This document shows positions 27,639 to 35,257 of a stretch of 64,000 nucleotides of DNA, piece after piece; within the stretch, counting starts at the first letter, position 1; every line of letters starts with the position of its first letter. The translations under genes were made by a program, and so were the position numbers. The DNA comes from Carnimonas nigrificans ATCC BAA-78 (GTDB lineage Bacteria > Pseudomonadota > Gammaproteobacteria > Pseudomonadales > Halomonadaceae): NCBI RefSeq assembly GCF_000526695.1, contig NZ_JAGO01000011.1, positions 434,001-498,000 on the forward strand, in the 5' to 3' direction. The notes under the pieces were generated by a model. The model made no database searches. It was given only the letters and a program-made list of their open reading frames with translations, and was not told the origin of the DNA.

Positions 27639-28474
27639 TGGCGCGACGTGGTGAAACAAAAGGGCGCCGCCCCGCAGCGGCGGGAAACCGGCGTCCACGT
27701 AGCGCTCCTTCATCTTCCCCCCAGGGCGATACGGTTTATGGCATTCACAGCGTAGAGGCGGTGCTGGCCTCGCGACATGCACCGGCACCGTTCGCACTCT
27801 GGGTGCAAGAGGGAGCCGCCGAGCGCAGGCTCGCTCAACTGGTGGCGTTGGCGGAGCAGCGCGGAACGCCTGTAACCCAGGTGACTCGTGAGGTGCTTGA
27901 TCAAAGCAGCGCCAACGGCAATCATCAGGGGGTAGTGGCGTTCTGTCCTGCCCTGCAAGCGCAGGCCGAGCAGTCACTGCTGTGGCGGCTGGAATCGTGG
28001 AATGAGCCGACCGCACCACTATTGCTGGTGCTGGATGGGGTAACTGATCCGCACAATTTTGGTGCCTGTTTGCGCAATGTCGATGCCGCAGGCGGGCACG
28101 GCGTGATTGTCGCCAAGCATCGCGCTGCACCGCTCAACGGCACGGTACGCAAGATCGCTTCCGGCGCGGCAGAGTCAGTACCGGTATATCAGGTCACCAA
28201 TCTGGCGCGTACTCTCGATGCGCTGCGTGAGCAGGGCGTTTGGGTGTATGGCACCGCAGGTGAAGCGCAGCAGACGCTTTTCGATGTCGATTTGCGCGGC
28301 CCTGCGGCTCTGGTGATGGGAGCGGAAGGCAGTGGCATGCGTCGTCTGACCCGTGAACATTGCGATCAGCTGGTCAAGCTCCCCATGGCGGGGCAGGTAT
28401 CGAGCCTTAATGTGTCCGTGGCAGCGGGCATTAGCCTGTTCGAATCGGTACGCCAGCGCGTCAGTAGCCAATAG
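27638..28474 (+). CDS. rlmB: 23S rRNA (guanosine-2-prime-O)-methyltransferase RlmB
   Basis: This is a 278-residue SpoU-class methyltransferase that modifies G2251 in the peptidyl-transferase P-loop. The N-terminal substrate-binding domain begins VYGIHSVEAVL. The knotted SPOUT domain shows the three motifs: DGVTDPHNFGACLRNVDAAG, VMGAEGSGMRRL and LPMAGQVSSLNVSVAAGI. An N-terminal extension of about 30 basic residues precedes the usual start. It is fused to rnr by a TGATG overlap, an arrangement conserved in many gammaproteobacteria. Confidence 0.96.
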   Translation: MARRGETKGRRPAAAGNRRPRSAPSSSPQGDTVYGIHSVEAVLASRHAPAPFALWVQEGAAERRLAQLVALAEQRGTPVTQVTREVLDQSSANGNHQGVVAFCPALQAQAEQSLLWRLESWNEPTAPLLLVLDGVTDPHNFGACLRNVDAAGGHGVIVAKHRAAPLNGTVRKIASGAAESVPVYQVTNLARTLDALREQGVWVYGTAGEAQQTLFDVDLRGPAALVMGAEGSGMRRLTREHCDQLVKLPMAGQVSSLNVSVAAGISLFESVRQRVSSQ

Positions 28475-28497
28475 ACGGGTCTTTCTCTACGCCGCGC

Positions 28498-28526
28498 TTG
28501 TGATCCAGCGTCTCAATCTCTAGAAT
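28498..28526 (+). promoter_or_regulatory. Sigma-70 promoter of the rpsF operon
   Basis: TTGTGA and TAGAAT are separated by exactly 17 bases. The predicted start, near 28533, gives a leader of about 165 bases before rpsF. The same TAGAAT box occurs upstream of rpsU. Confidence 0.7.
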
Positions 28527-28582
28527 ACACTGCCCCGATAGCTGTACCCCTTCATGTGGATGCAGCCATCAGGGCGATCCCG

Positions 28583-28607
28583 GGTACCTGACAGGTACCT
28601 ATTTTAG
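28583..28607 (+). promoter_or_regulatory. Hairpin in the rpsF leader
   Basis: GGTACCT and AGGTACC form a 7-bp stem with a 3-base loop, followed by TATTTTAG. It may be an attenuator or part of an S6:S18-responsive leader. The sequence ACCGAAAGGAG before the rpsF start resembles the E. coli leader. Confidence 0.4.
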
Positions 28608-28699
28608 TGTCCAGCGCTACCGCTGTGACTCACTCCTTGCTTTTTAGTCAGTCGGTTATCACCACTGCTGAAGAAGCTGTTAAACCGAAAGGAGATATC

Positions 28700-29128
28700 A
28701 TGCGTCATTACGAAATCGTCTTCATGGTCCACCCTGACCAGAGCGAACAGGTTCCGGCGATGATCGAACGCTACACCAATCTCGTTACCGAGAACGGTGG
28801 TACTGTTCATCGTCTGGAAGATTGGGGCCGTCGTCACCTGGCTTACCCGATCAACAAGATTCATAAAGCGCACTACGTGCTGATGAATGTCGAAACCACC
28901 TCCGAGGTGATCGCTGAGCTGGAAAACATCTTCCGCTTTAACGATGCCGTTATTCGTAACCTGGTCGTGCGCGCTCAGGAAGCGGTAACCGAAGCTTCTC
29001 CGATCTCGAAAACTGCCGATGAACGCGGTGGTCGCCGTCGTGATCGTGAAGAAAGCAAAAACAGCAACGACAGCGATACCAGCCGCGGTGAAGAAAACGC
29101 CGAAGCTGAAGACGCTACTGCTGAATAA
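28700..29128 (+). CDS. rpsF: 30S ribosomal protein S6
   Basis: This is a 142-residue S6. [19 protein letters not shown] is the conserved N-terminus. The C-terminus ends in an acidic Glu/Asp/Ser tail of about 40 residues, as in E. coli, where RimK adds further glutamates to S6. S6 binds the central domain of 16S rRNA as a heterodimer with S18, encoded next. The ATG at 28700 follows a strong AAAGGAGA. Confidence 0.97.
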   Translation: MRHYEIVFMVHPDQSEQVPAMIERYTNLVTENGGTVHRLEDWGRRHLAYPINKIHKAHYVLMNVETTSEVIAELENIFRFNDAVIRNLVVRAQEAVTEASPISKTADERGGRRRDREESKNSNDSDTSRGEENAEAEDATAE

Positions 29129-29150
29129 TCATCGTTTGGAGGATTGATCC

Positions 29151-29378
29151 ATGGCACGCTTTTTCCGTCGCCGCAAGTTCTGCCGTTTCACCGCTGAAGG
29201 CGTGAAGCAGATCGACTACAAGGACATCGACACACTGAAGTCCTACATCACCGAGACCGGCAAGATTGTACCTAGCCGCATCACCGGTACTCGCGCTCGT
29301 TACCAGCGTCAGCTGGCAACCGCTATCAAGCGTGCGCGTTACCTGGCGCTGCTGCCGTACACCGACAGCCACCAGTAA
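29151..29378 (+). CDS. rpsR: 30S ribosomal protein S18
   Basis: This is a 75-residue S18, the E. coli size, starting [13 protein letters not shown] with a basic N-terminal stretch and containing the conserved [17 protein letters not shown] and [20 protein letters not shown] segments. It pairs with S6 on the platform of the small subunit. It lies 22 bases after rpsF with TTTGGAGGA as ribosome site. Confidence 0.98.
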   Translation: MARFFRRRKFCRFTAEGVKQIDYKDIDTLKSYITETGKIVPSRITGTRARYQRQLATAIKRARYLALLPYTDSHQ

Positions 29379-29393
29379 GTTTCGACCCAACCC

Positions 29394-30248
29394 ATGCTGA
29401 CAGGCTTCGTAAACTGGCTATTGGCAAAGCGCTTTCATGCTATGGCGGTGGCGCTGATTGCCAGTATTCTACCCTGGGGCTTCTGGCTGTCAGGTGCGGT
29501 GGCTTCGCTGTGGATATTGCGCAAGGGCCCGGCCCCTGCGCTGCCCGTGACGGCAGCGGCGGTAGTACCTTCGCTGTTATGGGCAATTCAAAGTGATGTC
29601 ATGCCGCTGTGCGGGCTGGTATTGATCATTGTGATGTCGCTATTGCTGCGCGTTACCGTGAGCTGGAGCAGGGCGCTGATTGGCACGTCGGTAGTGGCTG
29701 CACTACTGATCCAAAGCGGCCTTTTGATTCCGCCTCACGCTGATCAACTGCTGGCGCAGATGCAGCGTCAGTCGCCCGAAGTAAAGGCGATGCTGGCATC
29801 CTATGCCGAGCAAGGTCTGAACGCGCAAGCGCTGGGTGTTCTGGTCATGGGCGTGCTCAGTGGGCTGGTGCTGCTGGTTGTTGCGTTTGGCGTAACGCTG
29901 TTGGCACGCTACTGGCAGGCACGGCTGTTCAACCCTGGCGGCCTGCGCGAAGAGTTCCTGAAGCTTCGGCTTAAGCCGGTGGAGCTGCTGATTATCTTCG
30001 GCATTGCGTTGCTTGGCATGGCGCTCGGTATCTTTTCCACCATGGTGGTGGTGTGGCTACCGCTGATGGCAGCAGGTATCGCCCTGGTGCATGGGGTGGT
30101 CGATCTGAAAGGAATTAATGGGCTGTGGGCAGCCATCATCGACATTCTGGTGCTGGTAGCCTGGCCTGTAACGTTGATAGTGCTGTTGCTGGCCTTGATC
30201 GACTCTTTCGCGAATATCCGCGGTCGATTGGCAAGCAACAAACATTAA
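29394..30248 (+). CDS. DUF2232-type multi-pass membrane protein between rpsR and rplI
   Basis: This 284-residue protein has about eight hydrophobic segments and no catalytic motif that I can see. A membrane protein of this kind occupies the rpsR-rplI gap in pseudomonads and halomonads and resembles the YybS/DUF2232 group, whose function is unknown. It has a polar loop around residues 118-145 (QMQRQSPEVKAMLASYAEQG). The gene lies 15 bases after rpsR and 12 before rplI, with no terminator, so it is transcribed with the ribosomal genes. Enterobacteria have priB near this place instead. Confidence 0.75.
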   Translation: MLTGFVNWLLAKRFHAMAVALIASILPWGFWLSGAVASLWILRKGPAPALPVTAAAVVPSLLWAIQSDVMPLCGLVLIIVMSLLLRVTVSWSRALIGTSVVAALLIQSGLLIPPHADQLLAQMQRQSPEVKAMLASYAEQGLNAQALGVLVMGVLSGLVLLVVAFGVTLLARYWQARLFNPGGLREEFLKLRLKPVELLIIFGIALLGMALGIFSTMVVVWLPLMAAGIALVHGVVDLKGINGLWAAIIDILVLVAWPVTLIVLLLALIDSFANIRGRLASNKH

Positions 30249-30260
30249 GAGGTCTACGAG

Positions 30261-30707
30261 ATGGAAGTCATTCTGCTCGATAACTTTGGCAAGTTGGGCG
30301 AACTCGGTGACAAGGTTACCGTCAAGCCTGGCTACGGTCGTAACTACCTGGTGCCTTACGGTCTCGCCGTACCGGCCAGCCGTGAAAACGTTGAAGCATT
30401 TGAAGCTCGTCGTGCCGAGCTTGAAGCGGAAGCTGCGCTGCGTCGCGCTGAAGCTGAAAGCCGTGCTACACAGCTGGCAGACATTGAGCTGTCGCTGGTA
30501 GCGAAGGCTGGCGATGAAGGCAAACTGTTCGGTTCCATCGGTCCGCGTGACCTGGCCGAAGCGATTGCCCAGGCGGGTATCGACGTCGCTAAAAGTGAAG
30601 TTCGCATGCCGGAAGGCCCTATTCGCAATACCGGCGAATATGATGTCGAACTGCGCCTGCACGCTGACGTAGAAGCGCTTGTTCGCGTTGTAGTTACTGC
30701 TGAATAA
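30261..30707 (+). CDS. rplI: 50S ribosomal protein L9
   Basis: This 148-residue L9 has the N-terminal rRNA-binding domain ([19 protein letters not shown], then [15 protein letters not shown]), the long connecting helix (about residues 41-75, Glu/Ala/Arg-rich) and the C-terminal domain. L9 binds 23S rRNA near L1 and helps keep frame. It is the last gene before a strong terminator. AGAGGT precedes the ATG. Confidence 0.97.
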   Translation: MEVILLDNFGKLGELGDKVTVKPGYGRNYLVPYGLAVPASRENVEAFEARRAELEAEAALRRAEAESRATQLADIELSLVAKAGDEGKLFGSIGPRDLAEAIAQAGIDVAKSEVRMPEGPIRNTGEYDVELRLHADVEALVRVVVTAE

Positions 30708-30727
30708 TTTTTAGCAGGGCTATGCTC

Positions 30728-30763
30728 AAGGGACGCACCTTTCGGGGGGCGTCCCTTTTGTTT
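30728..30763 (+). terminator. Terminator of the rpsF-rplI operon
   Basis: AAGGGACGC pairs with GCGTCCCTT around a loop of about 12 bases, then TTGTTT. It lies 21 bases after the rplI stop. Confidence 0.88.
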
Positions 30764-30951
30764 GCAGGGCGCGGGGTGATTTTTCATCCCCCTTGTCGCT
30801 TTGTAAATCTGTCATGTCGGCGGTTTCTCGTGCAGAAATAGCCGGCTATTTCCCGTGAAGAGCGGGGGCGATTCAGGCAAAATAGACGCATTGATCGTCA
30901 CTGCGATCCAGACATAGCGGGGGAGCCTGGCCTTGGTTATCGGGAATTTTT

Positions 30952-32340
30952 ATGAGTGAAGCAAACGTGCGCGATCGTGAAACAGATGCGCTAAAGATGC
31001 CTCCCCATTCGCTGGAAGCCGAGCAATCCGTACTGGGTGGACTGCTGCTGGATAACGCTGCCTGGGAAGTGGTATCGGAACGTCTGGTGCCGGATGACTT
31101 CTACCGCTACGAGCATCGCGCCATCTTTAATGCGGTCAAGCAGCTACTCGATGAAAGTCATGTGGTCGATGTTATTACCCTCTCCGAAGCGCTGGAGCTG
31201 CGCGATCAGCTTGAGCAGGTGGGCGGGTTGGCCTATTTGGCCGAACTGGCGCGCAATACGCCTTCAGCGAGTAATATTCGCGCTTATGCTGATATCGTGC
31301 GCGAACGTGCCACACTTAGAAAGCTGATTCAGGTCTCTAACCAGATTGCAGAAGGAGCATTTGCCCCTCAGGGTCGCCCTGCCGATGAGCTGGTCAACGA
31401 AGCCGAGCGCCTGATCTTCCAGATTTCCGAATCACGTCCCAAGTTCGGGGGGCCGCTGGGCATGAGCGGTCTGCTGAGCAAGGCTGTCGATAAAATCGAC
31501 CAGCTTTTCAACATGAAGGGGCAGATGACCGGGCTTTCTACCGGTTTTCGTGACCTGGATGAAATGACTTCCGGCCTGCAACCGTCGGATCTTGTGATCG
31601 TGGCAGGGCGCCCGTCGATGGGTAAAACCACCTTTGCCATGAACCTGGTGGAGCATGCGGTGGTGAGCGGCGACGTGGCCGCGGTGGTCTTCTCCATGGA
31701 GATGCCCGCCGAGCAGTTGATGCTGCGTATGGTGTCGTCACTGGGCCGTATTGACCAGACCAAGGTGCGTACCGGTCAGCTTGAAGACGAAGACTGGCCG
31801 CGGCTCACCTCAGCGGTCAACCTGCTCAAGGATCGCAAGCTGTTTGTTGACGATACGCCGGCGCTCTCTCCTAACGAAATGCGCTCTCGGGTCAGGCGAT
31901 TGGTGCGTGAGAATGGCCCGATTGGCATGATCATGATCGACTATCTACAGCTGATGCAGGTGCCCGGCATGTCTGAGAACCGTACAGCGGAAATCTCCGA
32001 GATATCACGCTCCTTGAAGGGGCTGGCAAAAGAGTTCAGTTGCCCGGTGGTGGCACTATCGCAGCTTAACCGCTCCCTTGAGCAGCGCCCCAACAAGCGT
32101 CCGGTAATGTCCGACTTGCGTGAATCGGGAGCGATCGAGCAGGATGCCGATTTGATCGCCTTTGTATACCGTGACGAGGTTTATAACCGCGATAACCCGG
32201 ATAACAAGGGGCTGGCCGAGCTGGTCATCGGCAAGCAGCGTAATGGCCCCATTGGCACCGTTCATATGGCCTTCGTAGGCAAGTACACGCGGTTTGAAGA
32301 TTTGGCGCCTGAAAGCTACGGTCAGTACGGCGACGAGTAG
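30952..32340 (+). CDS. dnaB: Replicative DNA helicase DnaB
   Basis: This is the 462-residue hexameric 5-to-3 helicase that unwinds DNA ahead of the fork and recruits primase. The N-terminal domain begins PPHSLEAEQSVLGGLL. The RecA-like domain has Walker A GRPSMGKTTF near residue 219, Walker B as MIMIDYLQLM, and an arginine-rich C-terminal region with SDLRESGAIEQDAD. There is no intein insertion. The start at 30952 has only a weak GGGA upstream. It is separated from rplI by a terminator and 244 bases, so it should have its own promoter. Confidence 0.97.
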   Translation: MSEANVRDRETDALKMPPHSLEAEQSVLGGLLLDNAAWEVVSERLVPDDFYRYEHRAIFNAVKQLLDESHVVDVITLSEALELRDQLEQVGGLAYLAELARNTPSASNIRAYADIVRERATLRKLIQVSNQIAEGAFAPQGRPADELVNEAERLIFQISESRPKFGGPLGMSGLLSKAVDKIDQLFNMKGQMTGLSTGFRDLDEMTSGLQPSDLVIVAGRPSMGKTTFAMNLVEHAVVSGDVAAVVFSMEMPAEQLMLRMVSSLGRIDQTKVRTGQLEDEDWPRLTSAVNLLKDRKLFVDDTPALSPNEMRSRVRRLVRENGPIGMIMIDYLQLMQVPGMSENRTAEISEISRSLKGLAKEFSCPVVALSQLNRSLEQRPNKRPVMSDLRESGAIEQDADLIAFVYRDEVYNRDNPDNKGLAELVIGKQRNGPIGTVHMAFVGKYTRFEDLAPESYGQYGDE

Positions 32341-32383
32341 TTGAATAACGTTTTACTCAATGGCAACACATAGGTAGGAAGGT

Positions 32384-32680
32384 ATGGCTGGAGGATTTCG
32401 ACGCTCGGGACAACAGCGTCAGCCCAAACTTCAGGGCAAGGGCACACTTGAGAAGATGGAGCGTGAAGGGCCGTTTAAAGAGTGGCTGGGTATGCCTGAT
32501 CTTTATCGCCATACGCTGGTGATTGATGGCGACACCTATACCTACCAGGTCGAGGACGCAGAGCTGCCGTTTGCGCCGGGGGACAAGGTGGTATTCCGCT
32601 ACAAGGAAGTGAAAAGCGGCAAGTGGATCGACCGCAACTCTCTGGGTACCTGGATCGACCCCAGCACCTACAACCAGTAA
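32384..32680 (+). CDS. Small uncharacterised protein downstream of dnaB
   Basis: This 98-residue soluble protein is not one I recognise. The N-terminus is basic and Gln/Gly/Arg-rich (residues 1-20); the rest alternates short beta-like stretches (HTLVIDGDTYTYQVEDA, DKVVFRYKEVKSGKW), suggesting a small beta-barrel or OB-like fold. There are no Cys residues and no signal peptide. It lies 43 bases after dnaB on the same strand with AGGAAGG before its ATG and may be co-transcribed. Codon use matches its neighbours, which supports it being a real gene. Confidence 0.65.
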   Translation: MAGGFRRSGQQRQPKLQGKGTLEKMEREGPFKEWLGMPDLYRHTLVIDGDTYTYQVEDAELPFAPGDKVVFRYKEVKSGKWIDRNSLGTWIDPSTYNQ

Positions 32681-32877
32681 GTGAGCGATGCCAGTAGTGG
32701 CAAACGCACGGCTGCTCAAGTGTATGTGCACGATTCGTGGCGACGTGTTTTATCAAGCCTTCACATCCATGATGCGGGGGCTTGATTGCGAGTGCTGCTT
32801 CGATGTTAAGGTGGGGTGTTCATTCATTGAATGAAAGCGGCAGGTGCGCACGCACTTGGCAAAGGCCGGTAGCAGCC

Positions 32878-32906
32878 TTGAGTATGAGCTTCAGCGTCAT
32901 TTTAAT
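32878..32906 (+). promoter_or_regulatory. Candidate sigma-70 promoter of the small gene at 33056
   Basis: TTGAGT and TTTAAT are 17 bases apart. The predicted start is near 32913. Confidence 0.4.
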
Positions 32907-32948
32907 TTCATACTCCAATGCTATGTTCAATGGGAAGTACAAGTGACC

Positions 32949-32968
32949 GAGAGATAACGCTATCTCTC
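32949..32968. promoter_or_regulatory. Palindrome/hairpin in the leader of the small gene at 33056
   Basis: GAGAGATA-ACGC-TATCTCTC has two perfect 8-bp arms around four bases. It lies about 40 bases after the predicted transcription start, so it could be a DNA operator or an mRNA hairpin. Confidence 0.5.
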
Positions 32969-33055
32969 GCTATGGCGCTTGCCACCACGTATTTACCGCA
33001 TTTTCAAACGGAGACGATGAAAACAGGTAAAAGTACATAAAAGGAGTGATCATCC

Positions 33056-33319
33056 ATGGAAATCGAACAACTAAAGCAATATCCACCACTTGATGTAGAG
33101 CCAACCATCGTGACCTCTACCGGCTTGCATCTTTATCAAATCGAGCTAACGCATAACCGTTGCAACGTCGGCAGCTTGCGCAAGAAGGGCCGTCCGCTGA
33201 TGTTCCGTTCACTCGATGGCGCCTCTCAGACGTTACGTACTCTCGGCTTCACGCGCGCCTGGCTGACCGAGCAAAACGAAGACCGCGTCCGGGACACCGC
33301 CACCTCTCTGCTACTCTAG
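33056..33319 (+). CDS. Small uncharacterised protein, possibly DUF6482-like
   Basis: This is an 87-residue soluble protein. Its pattern (a short strand YQIELTHN, then RKKGRPLMFRSLDGASQTLRTLGF, then a strand around RAWLTEQ) recalls the small DUF6482 proteins of pseudomonads and halomonads, which have no assigned function. This is a resemblance, not a firm match. AAAGGAGTGAT gives a very good ribosome site eight bases before the ATG. It is monocistronic, with its own candidate promoter and a weak terminator (33344-33364). Confidence 0.65.
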   Translation: MEIEQLKQYPPLDVEPTIVTSTGLHLYQIELTHNRCNVGSLRKKGRPLMFRSLDGASQTLRTLGFTRAWLTEQNEDRVRDTATSLLL

Positions 33320-33343
33320 CGATAGCTTTCTAAATCTGTAATG

Positions 33344-33364
33344 GAGCGGGCTACCGCTCTTGTT
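33344..33364 (+). terminator. Weak terminator after the small gene at 33056
   Basis: GAGCGG and CCGCTC form a 6-bp stem around the tetraloop GCTA, followed by TTGTT. Confidence 0.5.
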
Positions 33365-33505
33365 GAATTCCCTTCACGACTGTACCACCGTCAAACAACC
33401 ATCGTTCGGTGAGTGCTTATTCCCGCTGGCTTTCACGATTTCAATACCGATAGCCTTTCTCAATATTAGCTGATAGAGAGCCATAGGCCGCGTCTTTCAA
33501 CTGCG

Positions 33506-33516
33506 TGCTATATAAT
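33506..33516 (+). promoter_or_regulatory. Candidate extended -10 promoter of hemH
   Basis: TGCTATATAAT holds an extended -10 (TG before TATATA/TATAAT) about 100 bases upstream of the hemH ATG. No -35 box is obvious, as is common for extended -10 promoters. Confidence 0.4.
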
Positions 33517-33613
33517 TGCGCCCCATCTATCAGCGAAGCCATCTCCCGCCGTTCTCGGTGGGGTGATAAGAGCGCTATCATGATCTCCTAATCCAGAGGC
33601 AAGAGGTGAAGCT

Positions 33614-34606
33614 ATGTCACAACCGCGTTTTGGAGTGTTGCTGGTCAATCTAGGCACTCCCGACGAGCCTACGCGTCCTGCGGTGCGTCGTTACCTGGCT
33701 GAATTCCTCTCTGATCCGCGCGTGGTGGATGTAGCACGACCGCTATGGCTGCCGATTCTTTATGGAGCAGTCTTGCCCTTCCGGCCCAAAAAGGTGGCAG
33801 AAGCTTACCAGTCCATCTGGTTCAATGAAGGCTCTCCGCTGCTGGTGATTTCACGTCGTCAGCAGATCGCGCTTAAACGTGCGCTGTCGCAGCAGTTTGG
33901 CTTCGATGTGCCGGTTGAGCTGGGCATGACCTATGGCTACCCCAAAATGGAGGCAGCGCTCGCTTCATTACGGCGTCAGAAGGTTGAACGGGTGCTGGTG
34001 CTGCCGCTCTATCCCCAATATTCAAGCTCTACTACGGCATCGGTATTCGACCGTGTAGCGAAGGCACTGAAATCCGTTACTGATATTCCTGAGCTGCGCA
34101 TGGTGCGCCGTTATTGCGATCATCCCGGTTATATAGAGGCGCTGGCGCATAGCGTGCGCGAGCACTGGAAGGAAAGAGGCCGCCAAGGGCATTTGGTCAT
34201 GTCATTTCATGGCGTGCCCAAACGCTATGTAGAGCAGAAGGGCGACCCTTATTATGACGAGTGTGATCTTACCAGCCGCTCAGTTGCCAAAGCGCTGGAG
34301 CTGGATGACAGCGAATGGACCATGACCTTCCAGTCGCGTTTTGGCCGTGAGGAGTGGTTGAAGCCCTATACTGATGCCACTCTGGAAGAGTGGGGCAGGA
34401 CAAAACGCCACGCAGCGCTGGATATCATGAGCCCAGCCTTTGCCGCCGATTGCCTAGAAACCCTTGAAGAGCTGGCCATTCAGAATCGTGAGGGCTATGA
34501 AGAGGCAGGCGGTGGTGAATACCGCTATATTCCTGCGCTGAACGATCGCGAGGATCATATTGCTGTGCTGGCCGATCTGGTGAAGCAAAACATCCAGGGC
34601 TGGTAG
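33614..34606 (+). CDS. hemH: Ferrochelatase
   Basis: This is a 330-residue protoporphyrin ferrochelatase, which inserts Fe2+ into protoporphyrin IX as the last step of heme synthesis. The N-terminus GVLLVNLGTPDEPT and the catalytic His segment VMSFHGVPKRYVEQKGDPYY are diagnostic. TFQSRFGREEWLKPYTD carries the conserved C-terminal-lobe residues. It has no predicted transmembrane anchor and no 2Fe-2S Cys set. AGAGGTGAAG precedes the ATG. It is followed by a strong hairpin, and downstream the base composition changes abruptly. Confidence 0.96.
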   Translation: MSQPRFGVLLVNLGTPDEPTRPAVRRYLAEFLSDPRVVDVARPLWLPILYGAVLPFRPKKVAEAYQSIWFNEGSPLLVISRRQQIALKRALSQQFGFDVPVELGMTYGYPKMEAALASLRRQKVERVLVLPLYPQYSSSTTASVFDRVAKALKSVTDIPELRMVRRYCDHPGYIEALAHSVREHWKERGRQGHLVMSFHGVPKRYVEQKGDPYYDECDLTSRSVAKALELDDSEWTMTFQSRFGREEWLKPYTDATLEEWGRTKRHAALDIMSPAFAADCLETLEELAIQNREGYEEAGGGEYRYIPALNDREDHIAVLADLVKQNIQGW

Positions 34607-34629
34607 TCGCCACACATTTGTAACAACCT

Positions 34630-34668
34630 GAAGCCGCCGCGTGGAGCCTACTGCGCGGCGGCTTCTTC
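34630..34668 (+). terminator. Terminator after hemH
   Basis: GAAGCCGCCGCG and CGCGGCGGCTTC form a perfect 12-bp stem around 12 bases. Only a short TTC follows, but the stem is very stable. Confidence 0.75.
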
Positions 34669-35137
34669 ACGTCTGGTATGGCCTTTCCTGTCAGGCAAAT
34701 AATCTCTGCACCCGAGCGTAAAGTGTTACTGGCTTGCAGGAGTGACGTGGATCCAGATGTGCCCTCAAGGCAAAAAATCGCTTGGTTGGCCCTGGCATAA
34801 ACGTCATGCAGCTCAATGTGCGTAATGAGTAGCATTATTAATCCCTGATGCCGGTATTATCTCGGCGAACCACGTTAACGGGGAGTTTTAATACTTCCCT
34901 AATAATAGGAGGCGGAAAATTCGCGAATGATGTGGATTTAGTATTATTATTTTCCTTTATTTAAATATAACTGAATGTTTAATAAAGTTTTTTGTTAGAC
35001 GAAAGTGTTGGTTATTAATCTTAATATTATCTTTGTTTTTAATGTTGAAAAAGCAATTAATTGGAACGTAATGCGCGATCTCATGCGCATTTATGCTTTT
35101 TTATCGCCAAATTTAATGAATTGTGAGAGGTTTGCTC

Positions 35138-35143
35138 TATACT
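35138..35143 (+). promoter_or_regulatory. Candidate -10 box of the Hint-domain gene
   Basis: TATACT lies 115 bases upstream of the ATG in the AT-rich region. The matching -35 at 17 bases (AATGAA) is poor. Confidence 0.3.
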
Positions 35144-35257
35144 TAATTATGCCTGAATTATCAAGGGTGTAGTGGGTATTGTACGGGTATTTTCCTCGCC
35201 ATATAGTGCGTTTTCCCCTGTGGGGCTTGCTTACTAATAAATGAAGGAAAGTAAAAA

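Larger units (their letters stand above)
32681..33055. other. Intergenic region with candidate promoter and palindrome
   Basis: No gene is seen. A sigma-70-like promoter (32878-32906) and a 20-bp perfect-arm palindrome (32949-32968) lie before the next small gene, giving it a leader of about 140 bases. Confidence 0.5.
34607..35257. other. AT-rich intergenic region before the Hint-domain gene
   Basis: These 651 bases begin with the hemH terminator. From about 34840 they become strongly AT-rich, with long A/T runs, unlike anything else in the window. A TATACT box lies at 35138-35143 and ATGCGC/GCGCAT arms near 35077-35096. No gene, integrase or insertion sequence remnant was recognised. The composition suggests acquired DNA or a silenced promoter. 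Confidence 0.6.
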
